A stretch of 64,000 nt of DNA from an uncultured Alistipes sp. (GTDB lineage Bacteria > Bacteroidota > Bacteroidia > Bacteroidales > Rikenellaceae), in NCBI GenBank assembly GCA_944321765.1, contig CALUMQ010000026.1, forward strand, positions 1 through 64,000. Reading direction: 5' to 3'. A program made the translations under genes and the position numbers. A model generated the notes under the pieces. The model worked only from the letters and a program-made list of their open reading frames with translations. It did no database searches and was not told the origin of the DNA. This document shows positions 34,605-43,695 of the stretch, piece after piece. The first letter of the stretch is position 1. Each line of letters opens with the position of its first letter.

Positions 34605-36416
34605 ATGAGACTCAGAATAACATTACCCCTGCTCATCGTCCTCGGAGGCCTGCTGGTGTCGTGCAACGACGACTTCTTCAACCAGGTGCCCGACGACCGC
34701 ATCACCATCGAGCAGGTCTTCCAGCGCACCTCCTACTCCGAGAAGTACCTCGCCACGGTATACAGCTACATCCAGGACGAATCGCACCGTACGAGCCCCA
34801 TTCCGTGGGATCCCTGCTCGGACGACCTCGACGTCACCTACGACCGCGTGGACTACAACTCCTACAAGATCAACCTCGGCAACTGGAGCGCCTCGTCGAA
34901 CTACTACGAGTTCTGGACACACTTCTACCGCGGCATCCGCTCGGCGACCTACTTCATCCAGCACATCGGCAACAACCAGGAGATGCTCAACGACCCCACG
35001 CGCGGACCGCTCGTCGTGGAGCAGTACAAGAACGAGGCACGCTTCCTGCGGGCATGGTTCTACTACTGCCTGCTGCGCCAGTACGGACCCTGCGTGCTGC
35101 TGGGCGACGAGGTGCTTCCGGGCGACCTCGACCGTACGGACGTGAAGATGAACCTCCCGCGCAGCTCCTACGACGAGTGCGTGGACTACATCGTCGGCGA
35201 ACTGGACGACATCATCGACAACGAGCGGCTTCCGCTGCACTTCACCTCGCAGGGCGACAAGGACTACGGACGTGCCACGCTGGCCATGTGCATGGGCCTC
35301 AAGAGCCGCGTGCTGCTGCTGGCCGCCAGCCCGCAGTTCAACGGCAACCCCGACTACTCGGGCGTGGTGAACAAGGACGGCAAGCACCTCTTCGCCACCG
35401 CGTACGACGCCGAGAAGTGGCACCGTGCGGCCGATGCCGCCAAGGCGATCATCGACCTGGGGATCTTCGACCTCTACAAGGTCTACCACTCGGACAACAC
35501 GCTCGATCCCTACCTCTCGTGCCGGAACGTCTTCCTCGACAGCTGGAACTGCGAGGTGATCATGGTACGCAGCCTCAACAGCCTTTCGGCCTGGGAGCGT
35601 TCGGCCTCCCCGCGGCAGTTCAGCGGCTACGAGAGCATGGGCGTCACGCAGCAGCTTGTCGACGCCTTCCGCATGGCCGACGGCTCGGCCTACTCGACCG
35701 AGCACGACAAGGGCTTCTCGACCCAGGAGTACAGGGACGAGAAGTCGGGATGGGTCTTCGCCCCGGCCGGAACGCGCAACATGTTCGTCAACCGCGAGCC
35801 GCGCTTCTACGTCAACGTCTGCTTCAACGGCGCCTACTGGATCGGCGACCAGAAGACCCGCATCCAGCTCTACTACACCGGAGGTTCGGGCAAGAAGGGT
35901 ACGTGGGACTTCCCCCGCACGGGCTACATCGCCATCAAGAACGTGAATCCGTCGTCGAACCCCAAGAACGGCAACTACATCAAGCGGCCGTTCGTGATGA
36001 TGCGCTACGCGGAGATCCTGCTCAACTACATCGAGGCGCTCAACGAGTACGATCCGGGGAACCCCGACATCGAGAAGTACCTCAACATGATCCGCGAACG
36101 CGGCGGCCTGGGTCCCGTCCAGACGGGCCTGGGACAGGATGCCATGCGTGAGCAGATCCGCCTGGAGCGCCGTCTGGAGCTCTGCTTCGAGCAGCTGCGC
36201 TACTTCGACACGCGGCGGTGGCTCATCGCCGAGCAGACCGACGGAGGGCCGTTCTACGGCATGAACGTCGACGCCGGCAACAGCTTCACCGACGAGGCCT
36301 TCTACGAGCGTACGGTCTTCGAGACGCGCGTCTTCCGTCCGGAGTTCTACCTCTTCCCCATTCCGCAGACGGAGATCAACCGCGATCCGCAGATCGTGCA
36401 GAATCCCGGCTGGTAG
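34605..36416 (+). CDS. RagB/SusD-family lipoprotein
   Basis: Predicted 603 aa. The lipobox LLVSC has Cys20 and is followed by NDDFFNQVPDD, the usual SusD start. Helical SusD body segments NEARFLRAWFYYCLLRQYG, SRVLLLAASPQFN and RYAEILLNYIEALNEY are clear, and the C-terminus has LERRLELCFEQLRYFDTRRW. It forms the lid on the SusC barrel. Aromatic residues of the binding face cannot be assigned without a structure. Confidence 0.95.
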   Translation: MRLRITLPLLIVLGGLLVSCNDDFFNQVPDDRITIEQVFQRTSYSEKYLATVYSYIQDESHRTSPIPWDPCSDDLDVTYDRVDYNSYKINLGNWSASSNYYEFWTHFYRGIRSATYFIQHIGNNQEMLNDPTRGPLVVEQYKNEARFLRAWFYYCLLRQYGPCVLLGDEVLPGDLDRTDVKMNLPRSSYDECVDYIVGELDDIIDNERLPLHFTSQGDKDYGRATLAMCMGLKSRVLLLAASPQFNGNPDYSGVVNKDGKHLFATAYDAEKWHRAADAAKAIIDLGIFDLYKVYHSDNTLDPYLSCRNVFLDSWNCEVIMVRSLNSLSAWERSASPRQFSGYESMGVTQQLVDAFRMADGSAYSTEHDKGFSTQEYRDEKSGWVFAPAGTRNMFVNREPRFYVNVCFNGAYWIGDQKTRIQLYYTGGSGKKGTWDFPRTGYIAIKNVNPSSNPKNGNYIKRPFVMMRYAEILLNYIEALNEYDPGNPDIEKYLNMIRERGGLGPVQTGLGQDAMREQIRLERRLELCFEQLRYFDTRRWLIAEQTDGGPFYGMNVDAGNSFTDEAFYERTVFETRVFRPEFYLFPIPQTEINRDPQIVQNPGW

Positions 36417-36464
36417 CAGCAGCGTTCACCAAGGATGAAAAACAGTCACAAAACAAGTTTTGTC

Positions 36465-37460
36465 ATGAAACATACCATAGCATACATGGCGGCTTTGGCA
36501 GGCACGCTGCTCTTCGCGGCCTGCGAGAATCCCGTCGACGACAACTACAACGTGGACAACCCCGACGCCTACACGCTCGTCTACACGATCAACGCCGTGA
36601 GCGACGCGTCGAAGAGTTCGCTGAGCTTCCCGCTCGAGCGCGACACGACCTTCAAGGTCTACGCCAACCTGAGCAGCCTGCTGCAGCCCGACAAGGATAT
36701 TCACGTGAAGTTCCGCGTGGCCACGGAGTTGACCGACGCCTACAACACAACCAACCAGACCTCATATGTGGCGATGCCCGAGGCGTGCTACACGATCAAC
36801 CGGCTGGATGCCGTGATAGCGAAGGGTTCGTACACCTCGACGCCCATCGAGATCACGTTCCACAGCCAGGCATTCGACGGCGTTGGAATCTTCCTGCTGC
36901 CGCTGCAGATCGAGAGCGTCACGCCCGAGATACCCGTGAGCCCGACGCTCAACACGGCCTACCTGCGCATCAACGGCACCTACACGACGAATCCCTTCCC
37001 GCTGCTCGACCGCAGCCAGTGGACCATCGCGGCCTTCTCGAGCCAGGAGCAGGAGTCCAAGGAGGACTTCGAGTACAATGGCGAGGCGATCTCGATTCTC
37101 GACGACAACAACGACACCTATTGGGGCACGCAGTGGCGCACGGCGAAGCCCGGACCTCCGCACTGGGTGACCGTCGACATGGGCAAGACGGAGCAGGTGC
37201 ACGGGATCCGGATCCGCGGACGTGCCGACGCCTGGGGTTCCGACAAACCCAAAAGCAGCGGGAACCCGCGGATCTTCAACGTCGACCTGAGCGACGACAA
37301 CGCGACGTGGCGGCGCGCCGGGACCTTCACCGTGGAGAACAAGATCGACACCGAAGTCTTCTTCGACCACATGACCTCGGGACGTTATCTGCGCCTGACC
37401 GTCACGGCGACACAGGCCGACATGTACCAGGCCTGCATGGCCGAACTCAAGGCGTTTTAA
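36465..37460 (+). CDS. DUF1735 / F5-8 type C surface lipoprotein
   Basis: Predicted 331 aa. The lipobox LLFAAC has Cys20. The N-terminal half matches DUF1735-type surface proteins (TLVYTINAVSDAS, SFPLERDTTFKVYA, YTINRLDAVIAKG). The C-terminal half (about 190-331) has an F5/8 type C (discoidin) pattern: ILDDNNDTYWGTQW, HWVTVDMGKTEQVHGIRI, GRYLRLTVTA. It is probably a ligand-binding protein at the cell surface. An ATG at 36435 would add ten residues; the one at 36465 gives a normal lipoprotein signal. Confidence 0.85.
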   Translation: MKHTIAYMAALAGTLLFAACENPVDDNYNVDNPDAYTLVYTINAVSDASKSSLSFPLERDTTFKVYANLSSLLQPDKDIHVKFRVATELTDAYNTTNQTSYVAMPEACYTINRLDAVIAKGSYTSTPIEITFHSQAFDGVGIFLLPLQIESVTPEIPVSPTLNTAYLRINGTYTTNPFPLLDRSQWTIAAFSSQEQESKEDFEYNGEAISILDDNNDTYWGTQWRTAKPGPPHWVTVDMGKTEQVHGIRIRGRADAWGSDKPKSSGNPRIFNVDLSDDNATWRRAGTFTVENKIDTEVFFDHMTSGRYLRLTVTATQADMYQACMAELKAF

Positions 37461-37497
37461 CCCCGAATCGTAAATCACAGCCAATACACAGTCGAAT

Positions 37498-38388
37498 ATG
37501 AAAAGAATTCTGATACTCATGGCGGCGGCACTCGCCGTCGTGGCCTGCGACAAGGACTCTAACTACAACGACCGCTACGGCGACAAGGCCGTCATCCCGC
37601 CCGAGGGCAAGACGCTGCGCGTGATGACCTACAACATCTACGGCGCACGGGCCACGAGTCCCTCCAACGCTGCGGATCTCGACGCCATTGCCGAGGTGAT
37701 CCGCCGTCAGGACCCCGACTTCGTGACGCTGAACGAGGTGGATGTCTTCACCGAGCGTTCGGGCAAGAACGTCCACCAGGCGCGGGATCTTGCCGAGAAA
37801 CTCGGCATGGAGTGGCACTTCTCGAAGGCCATCGACCAGAGCGGCGGCGAGTACGGCGACGCCGTCCTGTCGAAATACCCGATTCTCGAGAAGCGCAGCT
37901 ACTCGCTGCCCTGCGCGGCCGAGCAGCCGGGCGAGCAGCGGTCGCTGTGCGTGATCCGCGTGGAGATCGACGGCAAGAGCCTCTATGTGGCCTCGACGCA
38001 TCTGGATCATCTTCAGGGCGACGCCAGCCGCATGGTGCAGGCCGCGGAGATCCGCACGATCTGCAGCACGGAGCTCACCGGGGACCTGATCCTCGGCGGA
38101 GACCTCAACGCCATTCCGAGTTCGAACGTCATCGCCACGATGACGGCCTTCCTCACCAGCGCCGGAAGCATCGAACAGTACACCTTCCCGTCGGACGAGC
38201 CGACGCGCAAGATCGACTACATCATGTACACGCCGATCAACCACTTCGGCGTGCAGAACTGCCAGGTGGTATCGCGTGCCGATCAGCAGGTCAACGGCGT
38301 GGATGCCTCGGACCACCGTCCGGTGGTTGCCGACATCCGCTTCCAGACCGAGGATGATACCGAGACGTCGCTCGGAGGCGACGAATGA
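37498..38388 (+). CDS. Endonuclease/exonuclease/phosphatase-family lipoprotein
   Basis: Predicted 296 aa. The lipobox VVAC has Cys17. All motifs of the EEP metal-dependent phosphoesterase fold are present: MTYNIYG, LNEVD (metal Glu), THLDH, GGDLNA (catalytic Asp/Asn), RKIDYIMYT and ASDHRPV (catalytic His). The family covers DNase I, sphingomyelinases, inositol-phosphate 5-phosphatases and surface phosphodiesterases. The substrate is unknown; its place in a SusCD operon suggests it cuts the imported ligand at the surface or in the periplasm. Confidence 0.92.
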   Translation: MKRILILMAAALAVVACDKDSNYNDRYGDKAVIPPEGKTLRVMTYNIYGARATSPSNAADLDAIAEVIRRQDPDFVTLNEVDVFTERSGKNVHQARDLAEKLGMEWHFSKAIDQSGGEYGDAVLSKYPILEKRSYSLPCAAEQPGEQRSLCVIRVEIDGKSLYVASTHLDHLQGDASRMVQAAEIRTICSTELTGDLILGGDLNAIPSSNVIATMTAFLTSAGSIEQYTFPSDEPTRKIDYIMYTPINHFGVQNCQVVSRADQQVNGVDASDHRPVVADIRFQTEDDTETSLGGDE

Positions 38389-38414
38389 CACCCCTTCCGA
38401 AGGACGGCCCTGCG

Positions 38415-38443
38415 GGCCCGCGGCCGACTGACGGCCGCGGGCC
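38415..38443 (+). promoter_or_regulatory. Intercistronic hairpin between the two phosphoesterase genes
   Basis: A perfect 12-bp inverted repeat GGCCCGCGGCCG / CGGCCGCGGGCC with the loop ACTGA. No T tract follows, so it is more likely an mRNA-stability or partial-termination element. Confidence 0.65.
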
Positions 38444-38497
38444 GGGACCGTCCCGGGAGGCGCGTCGAGGAACCAACACACCAAAAACCGCATACGC

Positions 38498-39661
38498 ATG
38501 AAAAAGATCCTTTCGGCCCTGCTGGGCATCGCCGCGCCCCTGCTGCTGACGGCGCAGATCAAAATCACGCACGGCCCCTGGCTGTGCGACATGACCTCCA
38601 CGGGCGTGACGGTCGTCTGGGCGACCGACAAACCGGCCCTATCGTGGGTCGAGGTCACCGAAGACCACGGAAAGAGCTTCTACCAGACGGAGCACAAACG
38701 CCACTACGAAACCGTTGCCGGACGCCGGCAGGCCCACAAGACGCTGCACGCCATCCGGCTGGAGGGACTCACGCCCGGGACGAAGTACAGCTACCGGATC
38801 TTCTCGCGCGAGGTGGTGGAGTGGAAATACAACGATGCGGTGAAATACGGCAACGTGGCCTCGACGAATGTCTTTTCGCGGGCGCCGCTGCACTTCACGA
38901 CCTTCCCCGCAACGGGTGACGAGGTGTCGTTTCTGGTGTTCAACGACGTTCACGGACGTGCGGATCTCATGAGCCGCCTGATAAAGGACGAGAATCTGCG
39001 TTCGTACGACTTCGTGGCCTTCAACGGCGACATGTCGAACAGCGTCGAGAGCCGCGAACAGCTCTTCAAGGACTACATCGACACGGCGGTGAAGTTCTTC
39101 GCGTCGGAGGTTCCGGTGATGTACAACCGCGGCAACCACGAGACCCGCGGGCGTCATGCCGATCTGCTCGGGGAGTACTTCCCGACGCATTCGGGGAACT
39201 TCTACCAGCTCTACAAGGTGGGCGACACGGCCTTTCTGGTGCTGGACTGCGGGGAGGACAAGCCCGATTCGGACATCGAGTACGGCGGGCTGGCCGACTA
39301 CGACGCCTACCGTGAGGCGGAGAGCGAATGGCTTCGGGCGACGGTGTCGTCGGAGGCGTTCCGCAACGCCGCGGCGCGCATCGTCCTGCTCCACATTCCG
39401 CTCGGATGCGGCGACTGGCACGGGGACCTGCACCTCGACAAGCTGCTGCTGCCGATTCTCAACGAGGCCGATATCGACGTGATGTTCTCGGGACACACGC
39501 ACCGCTACGCCTTCCACGAGGCCGGCGAGAAGGTTCGCTTCCCGATAGTGGTCAACGACAACGAGAGCTACGTCCGCTGCCGCGTGACAAAGGGGAAGAT
39601 CCACATCGAGACCGTCGGAACCGGGGGTACGACGCATACCCACGAAATAACGATTCGCTGA
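38498..39661 (+). CDS. Exported metallophosphoesterase with N-terminal Fn3-like domain
   Basis: Predicted 387 aa. A signal peptide (ends LLLTAQ) is followed by a fibronectin-III-like domain (about 22-135; GPWLCDMTSTGVTVVWATD, LEGLTPGTKYSYRI). This layout is that of purple-acid-phosphatase relatives. The calcineurin-like metal centre is complete: FNDVHGR, FNGDMSN, YNRGNHETRG, LLHIPLG and SGHTHRY. It should release phosphate from a monoester or diester outside the cytoplasm, possibly acting after the EEP lipoprotein. It is the last gene of the SusCD run. Confidence 0.93.
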   Translation: MKKILSALLGIAAPLLLTAQIKITHGPWLCDMTSTGVTVVWATDKPALSWVEVTEDHGKSFYQTEHKRHYETVAGRRQAHKTLHAIRLEGLTPGTKYSYRIFSREVVEWKYNDAVKYGNVASTNVFSRAPLHFTTFPATGDEVSFLVFNDVHGRADLMSRLIKDENLRSYDFVAFNGDMSNSVESREQLFKDYIDTAVKFFASEVPVMYNRGNHETRGRHADLLGEYFPTHSGNFYQLYKVGDTAFLVLDCGEDKPDSDIEYGGLADYDAYREAESEWLRATVSSEAFRNAAARIVLLHIPLGCGDWHGDLHLDKLLLPILNEADIDVMFSGHTHRYAFHEAGEKVRFPIVVNDNESYVRCRVTKGKIHIETVGTGGTTHTHEITIR

Positions 39662-39710
39662 GGGGGGTGATGACATGGCCCTCAAGCAGGGGTGACGGAT
39701 GCTTTTCCAC

Positions 39711-39738
39711 GGAGAGGCTCCGCCACCTCTTTTTTTTG
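39711..39738 (+). terminator. Terminator at the end of the SusCD/phosphoesterase run
   Basis: AGAGG pairs with CCTCT across an eight-base loop, followed by a run of T to 39737. The stem is short, but the T tract is long. Confidence 0.6.
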
Positions 39739-39781
39739 GGGCAGATCCCGATGCCGGATGGCGGCCGCGGAAGCAGCGGAT

Positions 39782-39831
39782 CCGCAGCGGCGGGGATAAC
39801 CGCAGCGGCGGGGATAACCGCAGCGGCGGGG
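39782..39831. repeat. 18-bp tandem repeat at the sigma-factor stop
   Basis: CCGCAGCGGCGGGGATAA at 39782 and 39800, and a 14-bp third copy at 39818, ending 1 bp from the minus-strand stop codon. It has the same period and position as the repeat at polA, with a different sequence. Confidence 0.95.
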
Positions 39832-39832
39832 T

Positions 39833-40378
39833 TCAGAAAAAGAGGTTGAAGAATCCGCCGCGCAGCAGATGCAGCCGCAGCTTGGCCAGCACCAGGGCTA
39901 TGTGCTTCTCGACGGTCTTGATGCTGATATTGAGCCGCTCGGCGATTTCGCGGTTCTTGAGCCCCGATTCGCGGCTGAGGAGAAAGATGCGCCGACTCTG
40001 CTCGGAGAGCTGCAGGATCCCTTCGTGAATGCCGTCACGCAGCTGCACGAGTTCGATCTCCTGCTCCAGGTCATCGGCAATCAGGTTGTGGAGGTATTCG
40101 TCGAGCTCGTCCTCCGCCCGCCGGTCGGCCGGGGCGCTGATTTTCGAGTGGCGGAGGTGGTCGATCGAGCGGTTCTTGACCGAGACGGTGAGCAGCGGGA
40201 GCAGCGAACGGCTGAAGTCGAGCTGCTGACGGTGCTCCCACAACGAAACAAAGACATCCTGAACGATGTCTTCGGCAATCTTGTTGTCGTGAACATACCC
40301 GAAGGCCCGGACACACAACATCACGTAATGCGTCCGGAACAACTCTTGAAACTCGTTTAAAAAGTCAAGATTCTCCAT
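39833..40378 (-). CDS. ECF-type RNA polymerase sigma factor
   Basis: Predicted 181 aa. Region 2 (about 10-80; FGYVHDNKIAEDIVQDVFVSLWE, VKNRSIDHLRH) and region 4 (about 120-170; LSEQSRRIFLLSRESGLKNREIAERL, then SIKTVEKHIALVLAKLR) are typical of the Bacteroidota ECF sigma factors that pair with FecR proteins. It points towards the SusCD locus from its far end, away from the only FecR gene. sppA lies 226 bp upstream on the same strand, but the sigma gene has its own -7 box. Confidence 0.93.
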   Translation of the reverse strand: MENLDFLNEFQELFRTHYVMLCVRAFGYVHDNKIAEDIVQDVFVSLWEHRQQLDFSRSLLPLLTVSVKNRSIDHLRHSKISAPADRRAEDELDEYLHNLIADDLEQEIELVQLRDGIHEGILQLSEQSRRIFLLSRESGLKNREIAERLNISIKTVEKHIALVLAKLRLHLLRGGFFNLFF

Positions 40379-40410
40379 TGTCGGGTTTGACAGACTATGC
40401 TACATCATTT

Positions 40411-40418
40411 CAAAAGTA
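40411..40418 (-). promoter_or_regulatory. -7 box of the ECF sigma gene
   Basis: The minus-strand TACTTTTG is a perfect TAnnTTTG; leader about 28 nt. It is a housekeeping-type promoter, so the sigma factor may be made constitutively. Confidence 0.7.
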
Positions 40419-40604
40419 CGAAAAAAAATCCCTACTACCAAATAGCGGGGATTACAAAGCCGTCACAAAGCTCTTTTGCCGTCCGGCAGGGGAAAAGCCA
40501 CACGGGATCCATTCTCCGGAACCCGTCAAAAAGCCCTGTAAGGGGAGACGGCGGGGCCGATTCGCTCGACTCCGCCGTCCGTTATCTCCGGGTTCCGTGA
40601 ACCC

Positions 40605-42374
40605 CTACTCCAGCCCCACGCGATAGGGCGAATAGGTCAGGATTCCCTGCTGATCGAGGCTCTGGCGGATCGCACGCCACTCCTTGAGCAGCGGATCCGC
40701 GGCCGTCCCGCGCGTGAAGACCCCCTGCATGCTGACGTTCAGCGCCGAGAGGACGGCCGCAATGCCCGTGGGCTGGTCGCGGACCTCGACGACGCGGTAG
40801 TTGTCGGCGATGCCCGCCTTGTCGATGGCCACGGCGAGGGCCGTCTTCAGGCCTCCGCAGGTATCTACGAGCCCGACGCCCAGGGCATCCTGCCCCGACC
40901 AGACGCGCCCTCCGGCGATCTCAAGCACCCGTTCGAGCGGCAGGTTGCGCCCCTGGGCCACGTGCGAGGTGAAGGTTCCGTAGACCTGGTCGACCCCGCG
41001 CATGATCATCGCACGCTGCACGGGCGTGAGAGGTCCCGTGGTGAGGAAGTCCGACGAAGCGTTGCTCGACACGCCGTCGAAGGTGATTCCCAGCTTGTTC
41101 TGCAGCGCCTCGCGCGGATCGAGGATCATGCCGAAGACGCCGATCGATCCCGTGAGGGTGAGGCGGTCGGCGACGATCACGTCGGCCGGGCAGGAGATGT
41201 AGTACCCGCCGCTGGCGGCATACGAACCCATCGACACGATGACGGGCTTCTCGGCGCGCAACAGCTCCATCTCGCGCCACACGACCTCCGAAGCCAGGGC
41301 GCTGCCACCCGGCGAGTTGACGCGCACGACAACGGCCTTCACGCGCTCATCCGCACGCAGGTCGGCGATCTTCGACGCCAGGGTGTTTCCGTAGATCTCC
41401 TCGCCGTATCCCTCGCCGTCGACGATCTGTCCCTGGGCGTAGAGCACCGCCACGCGGTCGGCCGAGAGGCTCTTCGCATCGGGGGCGATCATCGAGGCGT
41501 AGTCGCCCAGCGAGACGAAGTCGTACCCCTCGGAGAGTCCCAGCTCGGTGAAGATATCCTCCATCTGATCCTCGTAGAGGAGCCCGTCGACGAATCCGTT
41601 GTCGAGGGCCTCCCGGGCGAGCGACACCTCGAGGTTGTCGGTCAGACGGCGCATCTGCAGCGAATCGATGCCGCGCGAAGCGCAGACGTCGGATGAGATC
41701 ACGCCCCACATGCCGTCGACCAGCGCCTGCATCTGTTCGCGGTTGGCCGGCGACATTCGGTCGAGGATGAAGGGCTCGACAGCGCTCTTGTACTTGCAGG
41801 CCGTGGGTCGGAAGACCTCGGCGCGCAGGTCAAGCTTGTCGAAGAGCCCCTTGAAGAACATCGTGTTCGACGAGAGCCCGTACCACGACACGCCCCCTTC
41901 GGGCTGGAGGTAGATGCGGTCGGCCACCGAGGCCAGGTAGTACTGCGCCTGGGAGTAGTTCTCGTTGTAGGCCACGACGAACTTGCCGCTGGCCTTGAAC
42001 TCCTCGATGGCGGCGCGCAGCTCCTCGAGCAGCGCCGTGCCGGCGACATTCTCGTTGTAGCCCATGCGGAGGTAGATGCCGCGGATGCGGTCGTCGGCCG
42101 CGGCGGCTTCGAGCGTCTGGAGGACCTTGAGCAGGGGCAGCTGGCGCTGCGCCTGGAGCGTGCGCAGGTCGAAGCCCGCCAGGGGATCGGCCGAAGGTGC
42201 GTCGACGATCATGTCGGCGAGGTCGATCTTCAGCACCGCCTCCTCGGGCATGGAGACGCTGCGTTCCATCGTGGCGGCAAACCCTGCGAGGATCAGCACC
42301 CAGAGAAACAAAATCATCACGCCCCCCACGACAAAGGCGAGGAGAGCGGCCAGGAAGTTTTTCAGAAAATTCAT
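40605..42374 (-). CDS. sppA: Signal peptide peptidase SppA, 67K type
   Basis: Predicted 589 aa, the long two-repeat form. One N-terminal membrane helix (about 10-33) is followed by the catalytic Lys196 (KYKSAVEPF) in the first repeat and Ser388 (GSYAASGGYY) in the second. The S49 signature VNSPGGSALASE is intact. It digests cleaved signal peptides in the inner membrane. A perfect -7 box at 42517-42524 predicts a leader of about 138 nt that contains 11-bp repeats. Confidence 0.95.
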   Translation of the reverse strand: MNFLKNFLAALLAFVVGGVMILFLWVLILAGFAATMERSVSMPEEAVLKIDLADMIVDAPSADPLAGFDLRTLQAQRQLPLLKVLQTLEAAAADDRIRGIYLRMGYNENVAGTALLEELRAAIEEFKASGKFVVAYNENYSQAQYYLASVADRIYLQPEGGVSWYGLSSNTMFFKGLFDKLDLRAEVFRPTACKYKSAVEPFILDRMSPANREQMQALVDGMWGVISSDVCASRGIDSLQMRRLTDNLEVSLAREALDNGFVDGLLYEDQMEDIFTELGLSEGYDFVSLGDYASMIAPDAKSLSADRVAVLYAQGQIVDGEGYGEEIYGNTLASKIADLRADERVKAVVVRVNSPGGSALASEVVWREMELLRAEKPVIVSMGSYAASGGYYISCPADVIVADRLTLTGSIGVFGMILDPREALQNKLGITFDGVSSNASSDFLTTGPLTPVQRAMIMRGVDQVYGTFTSHVAQGRNLPLERVLEIAGGRVWSGQDALGVGLVDTCGGLKTALAVAIDKAGIADNYRVVEVRDQPTGIAAVLSALNVSMQGVFTRGTAADPLLKEWRAIRQSLDQQGILTYSPYRVGLE

Positions 42375-42461
42375 AGTATGCGGGTTATAAAATTACGATC
42401 GGGTCCGACGAAGGGGGAGGCTTTTTGCCGCCGGCGTCCGCCGAATGTCGGCCGACACATT

Positions 42462-42483
42462 CCGCCGACATCCCGCCGACATC
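42462..42483. repeat. 11-bp tandem repeat in the sppA leader
   Basis: CCGCCGACATC occurs twice in tandem, with decayed copies on both sides (CCGCCGAATGTC, CCGCCGCCGG). Confidence 0.8.
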
Positions 42484-42516
42484 CCGCCGCCGGTTTTCCG
42501 GCACCCCTTCGGAGAA

Positions 42517-42617
42517 CAAAGATACGCAATTATCACGAAAAACAAATAATATTTATTGTTTTTCGATAAAATACATGTTTTTTATATATGGAATCCATAA
42601 AATAAACGTTATCTTTG
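42517..42617. promoter_or_regulatory. Divergent promoters for sppA (-) and mrp (+)
   Basis: The minus-strand TATCTTTG is at 42517-42524 and the plus-strand TATCTTTG at 42610-42617. Between them is an AT-rich segment of about 85 bp. The mrp leader would be about 22 nt. Confidence 0.75.
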
Positions 42618-42642
42618 CGCCAATAACCGATACGAACGAACC

Positions 42643-43695
42643 ATGGAGGAGAAGATCAGACAGCTGCTCGCCACGATCGTCCACCCCGAAACGGGCGAAA
42701 ACATCGTCGCGAGCGGATTCATCGAACACCTGGCCGCAGCCGCCGGGAAGATCACCGTCGTGCTGCGCTTCGCCAAGCCGCGCGACCCGTTTGCCGTGAA
42801 GATCAAGAACCAGGCGGAGACGCTGCTGCGGGAGCACTTCCCCGACCGGCAGGTGCTGGTAGTCGTGAAGGAGGGGGGCGCGGCGCCGCGTCCGGAGCCG
42901 AAGCTCTCGACCACGACGGGCGGCATCGCCAAGGTGATCGCCGTCGCCTCGGGCAAGGGGGGCGTGGGGAAATCGACCGTCACGGCCAACCTTGCCATCG
43001 CTCTGCGCAACAAGGGTTTCCGCGTGGGGATTCTCGATGCCGACATCTACGGGCCTTCGCAGCCGAAGATGTTCGGCGTGGAGGGCTACGTCCCGGAGGC
43101 AATCGTCGAGGGGGAGACGGAGCGGATCGTTCCGGCCGAGTCGCTGGACGTGAAGCTCATGTCGATCGGCTTCTTCGTCAAACCCACCGACGCCCTGCTG
43201 TGGAGGGGCGCCATGGCCGTGAGCGCCCTCAAGCAGATGATCCACCAGACGCAGTGGGGGACGCTGGACTTCCTGCTGGCCGACCTGCCCCCCGGCACGG
43301 GTGACATCCACCTCTCGATCATCGGGGAGCTGAAGATCGACGCCGCGGTGATCGTCTCGACGCCGCAGCAGGTTGCCGTGGCCGATGTCGTGCGCGGGGT
43401 GGAGCTCTTCCGCAACGAGAATGTCAACATTCCGGTGGCGGGGATCATCGAGAACATGGCGTGGTTCACCCCTGCGGAGCTTCCCGAGAACCGCTACTAC
43501 CTCTTCGGACGGGGCGGCGCACGCCGCTACGCCGAACAGAGCGGCGTGGAGTTCCTCGGCGAGATTCCTATCATACAGTCGATTATGGATGGCAGTGAGG
43601 AGGGACGTCCGGCTGCGGGGATCGATCCGCGGGTGGAGGAGTACTACCGTCCGATTGCGGACCGGCTTGTGAGCAAGGTGATGATAAACGGTTGA
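42643..43695 (+). CDS. Mrp/NBP35/ApbC-family iron-sulfur carrier ATPase
   Basis: Predicted 350 aa. An N-terminal MIP18/DUF59 domain (1-80) is joined to a P-loop ATPase with the deviant Walker A SGKGGVGKST (103-112), LDADIYGPSQP and DLPPGTGD. It is thought to store and transfer Fe-S clusters. The CxxC pair that bridges the cluster in most homologues after ENM is absent: here the sequence reads ENMAWFTPAELPENRYYLF. I recall the same in other Bacteroidota, so it looks like a clade trait. Confidence 0.92.
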   Translation: MEEKIRQLLATIVHPETGENIVASGFIEHLAAAAGKITVVLRFAKPRDPFAVKIKNQAETLLREHFPDRQVLVVVKEGGAAPRPEPKLSTTTGGIAKVIAVASGKGGVGKSTVTANLAIALRNKGFRVGILDADIYGPSQPKMFGVEGYVPEAIVEGETERIVPAESLDVKLMSIGFFVKPTDALLWRGAMAVSALKQMIHQTQWGTLDFLLADLPPGTGDIHLSIIGELKIDAAVIVSTPQQVAVADVVRGVELFRNENVNIPVAGIIENMAWFTPAELPENRYYLFGRGGARRYAEQSGVEFLGEIPIIQSIMDGSEEGRPAAGIDPRVEEYYRPIADRLVSKVMING

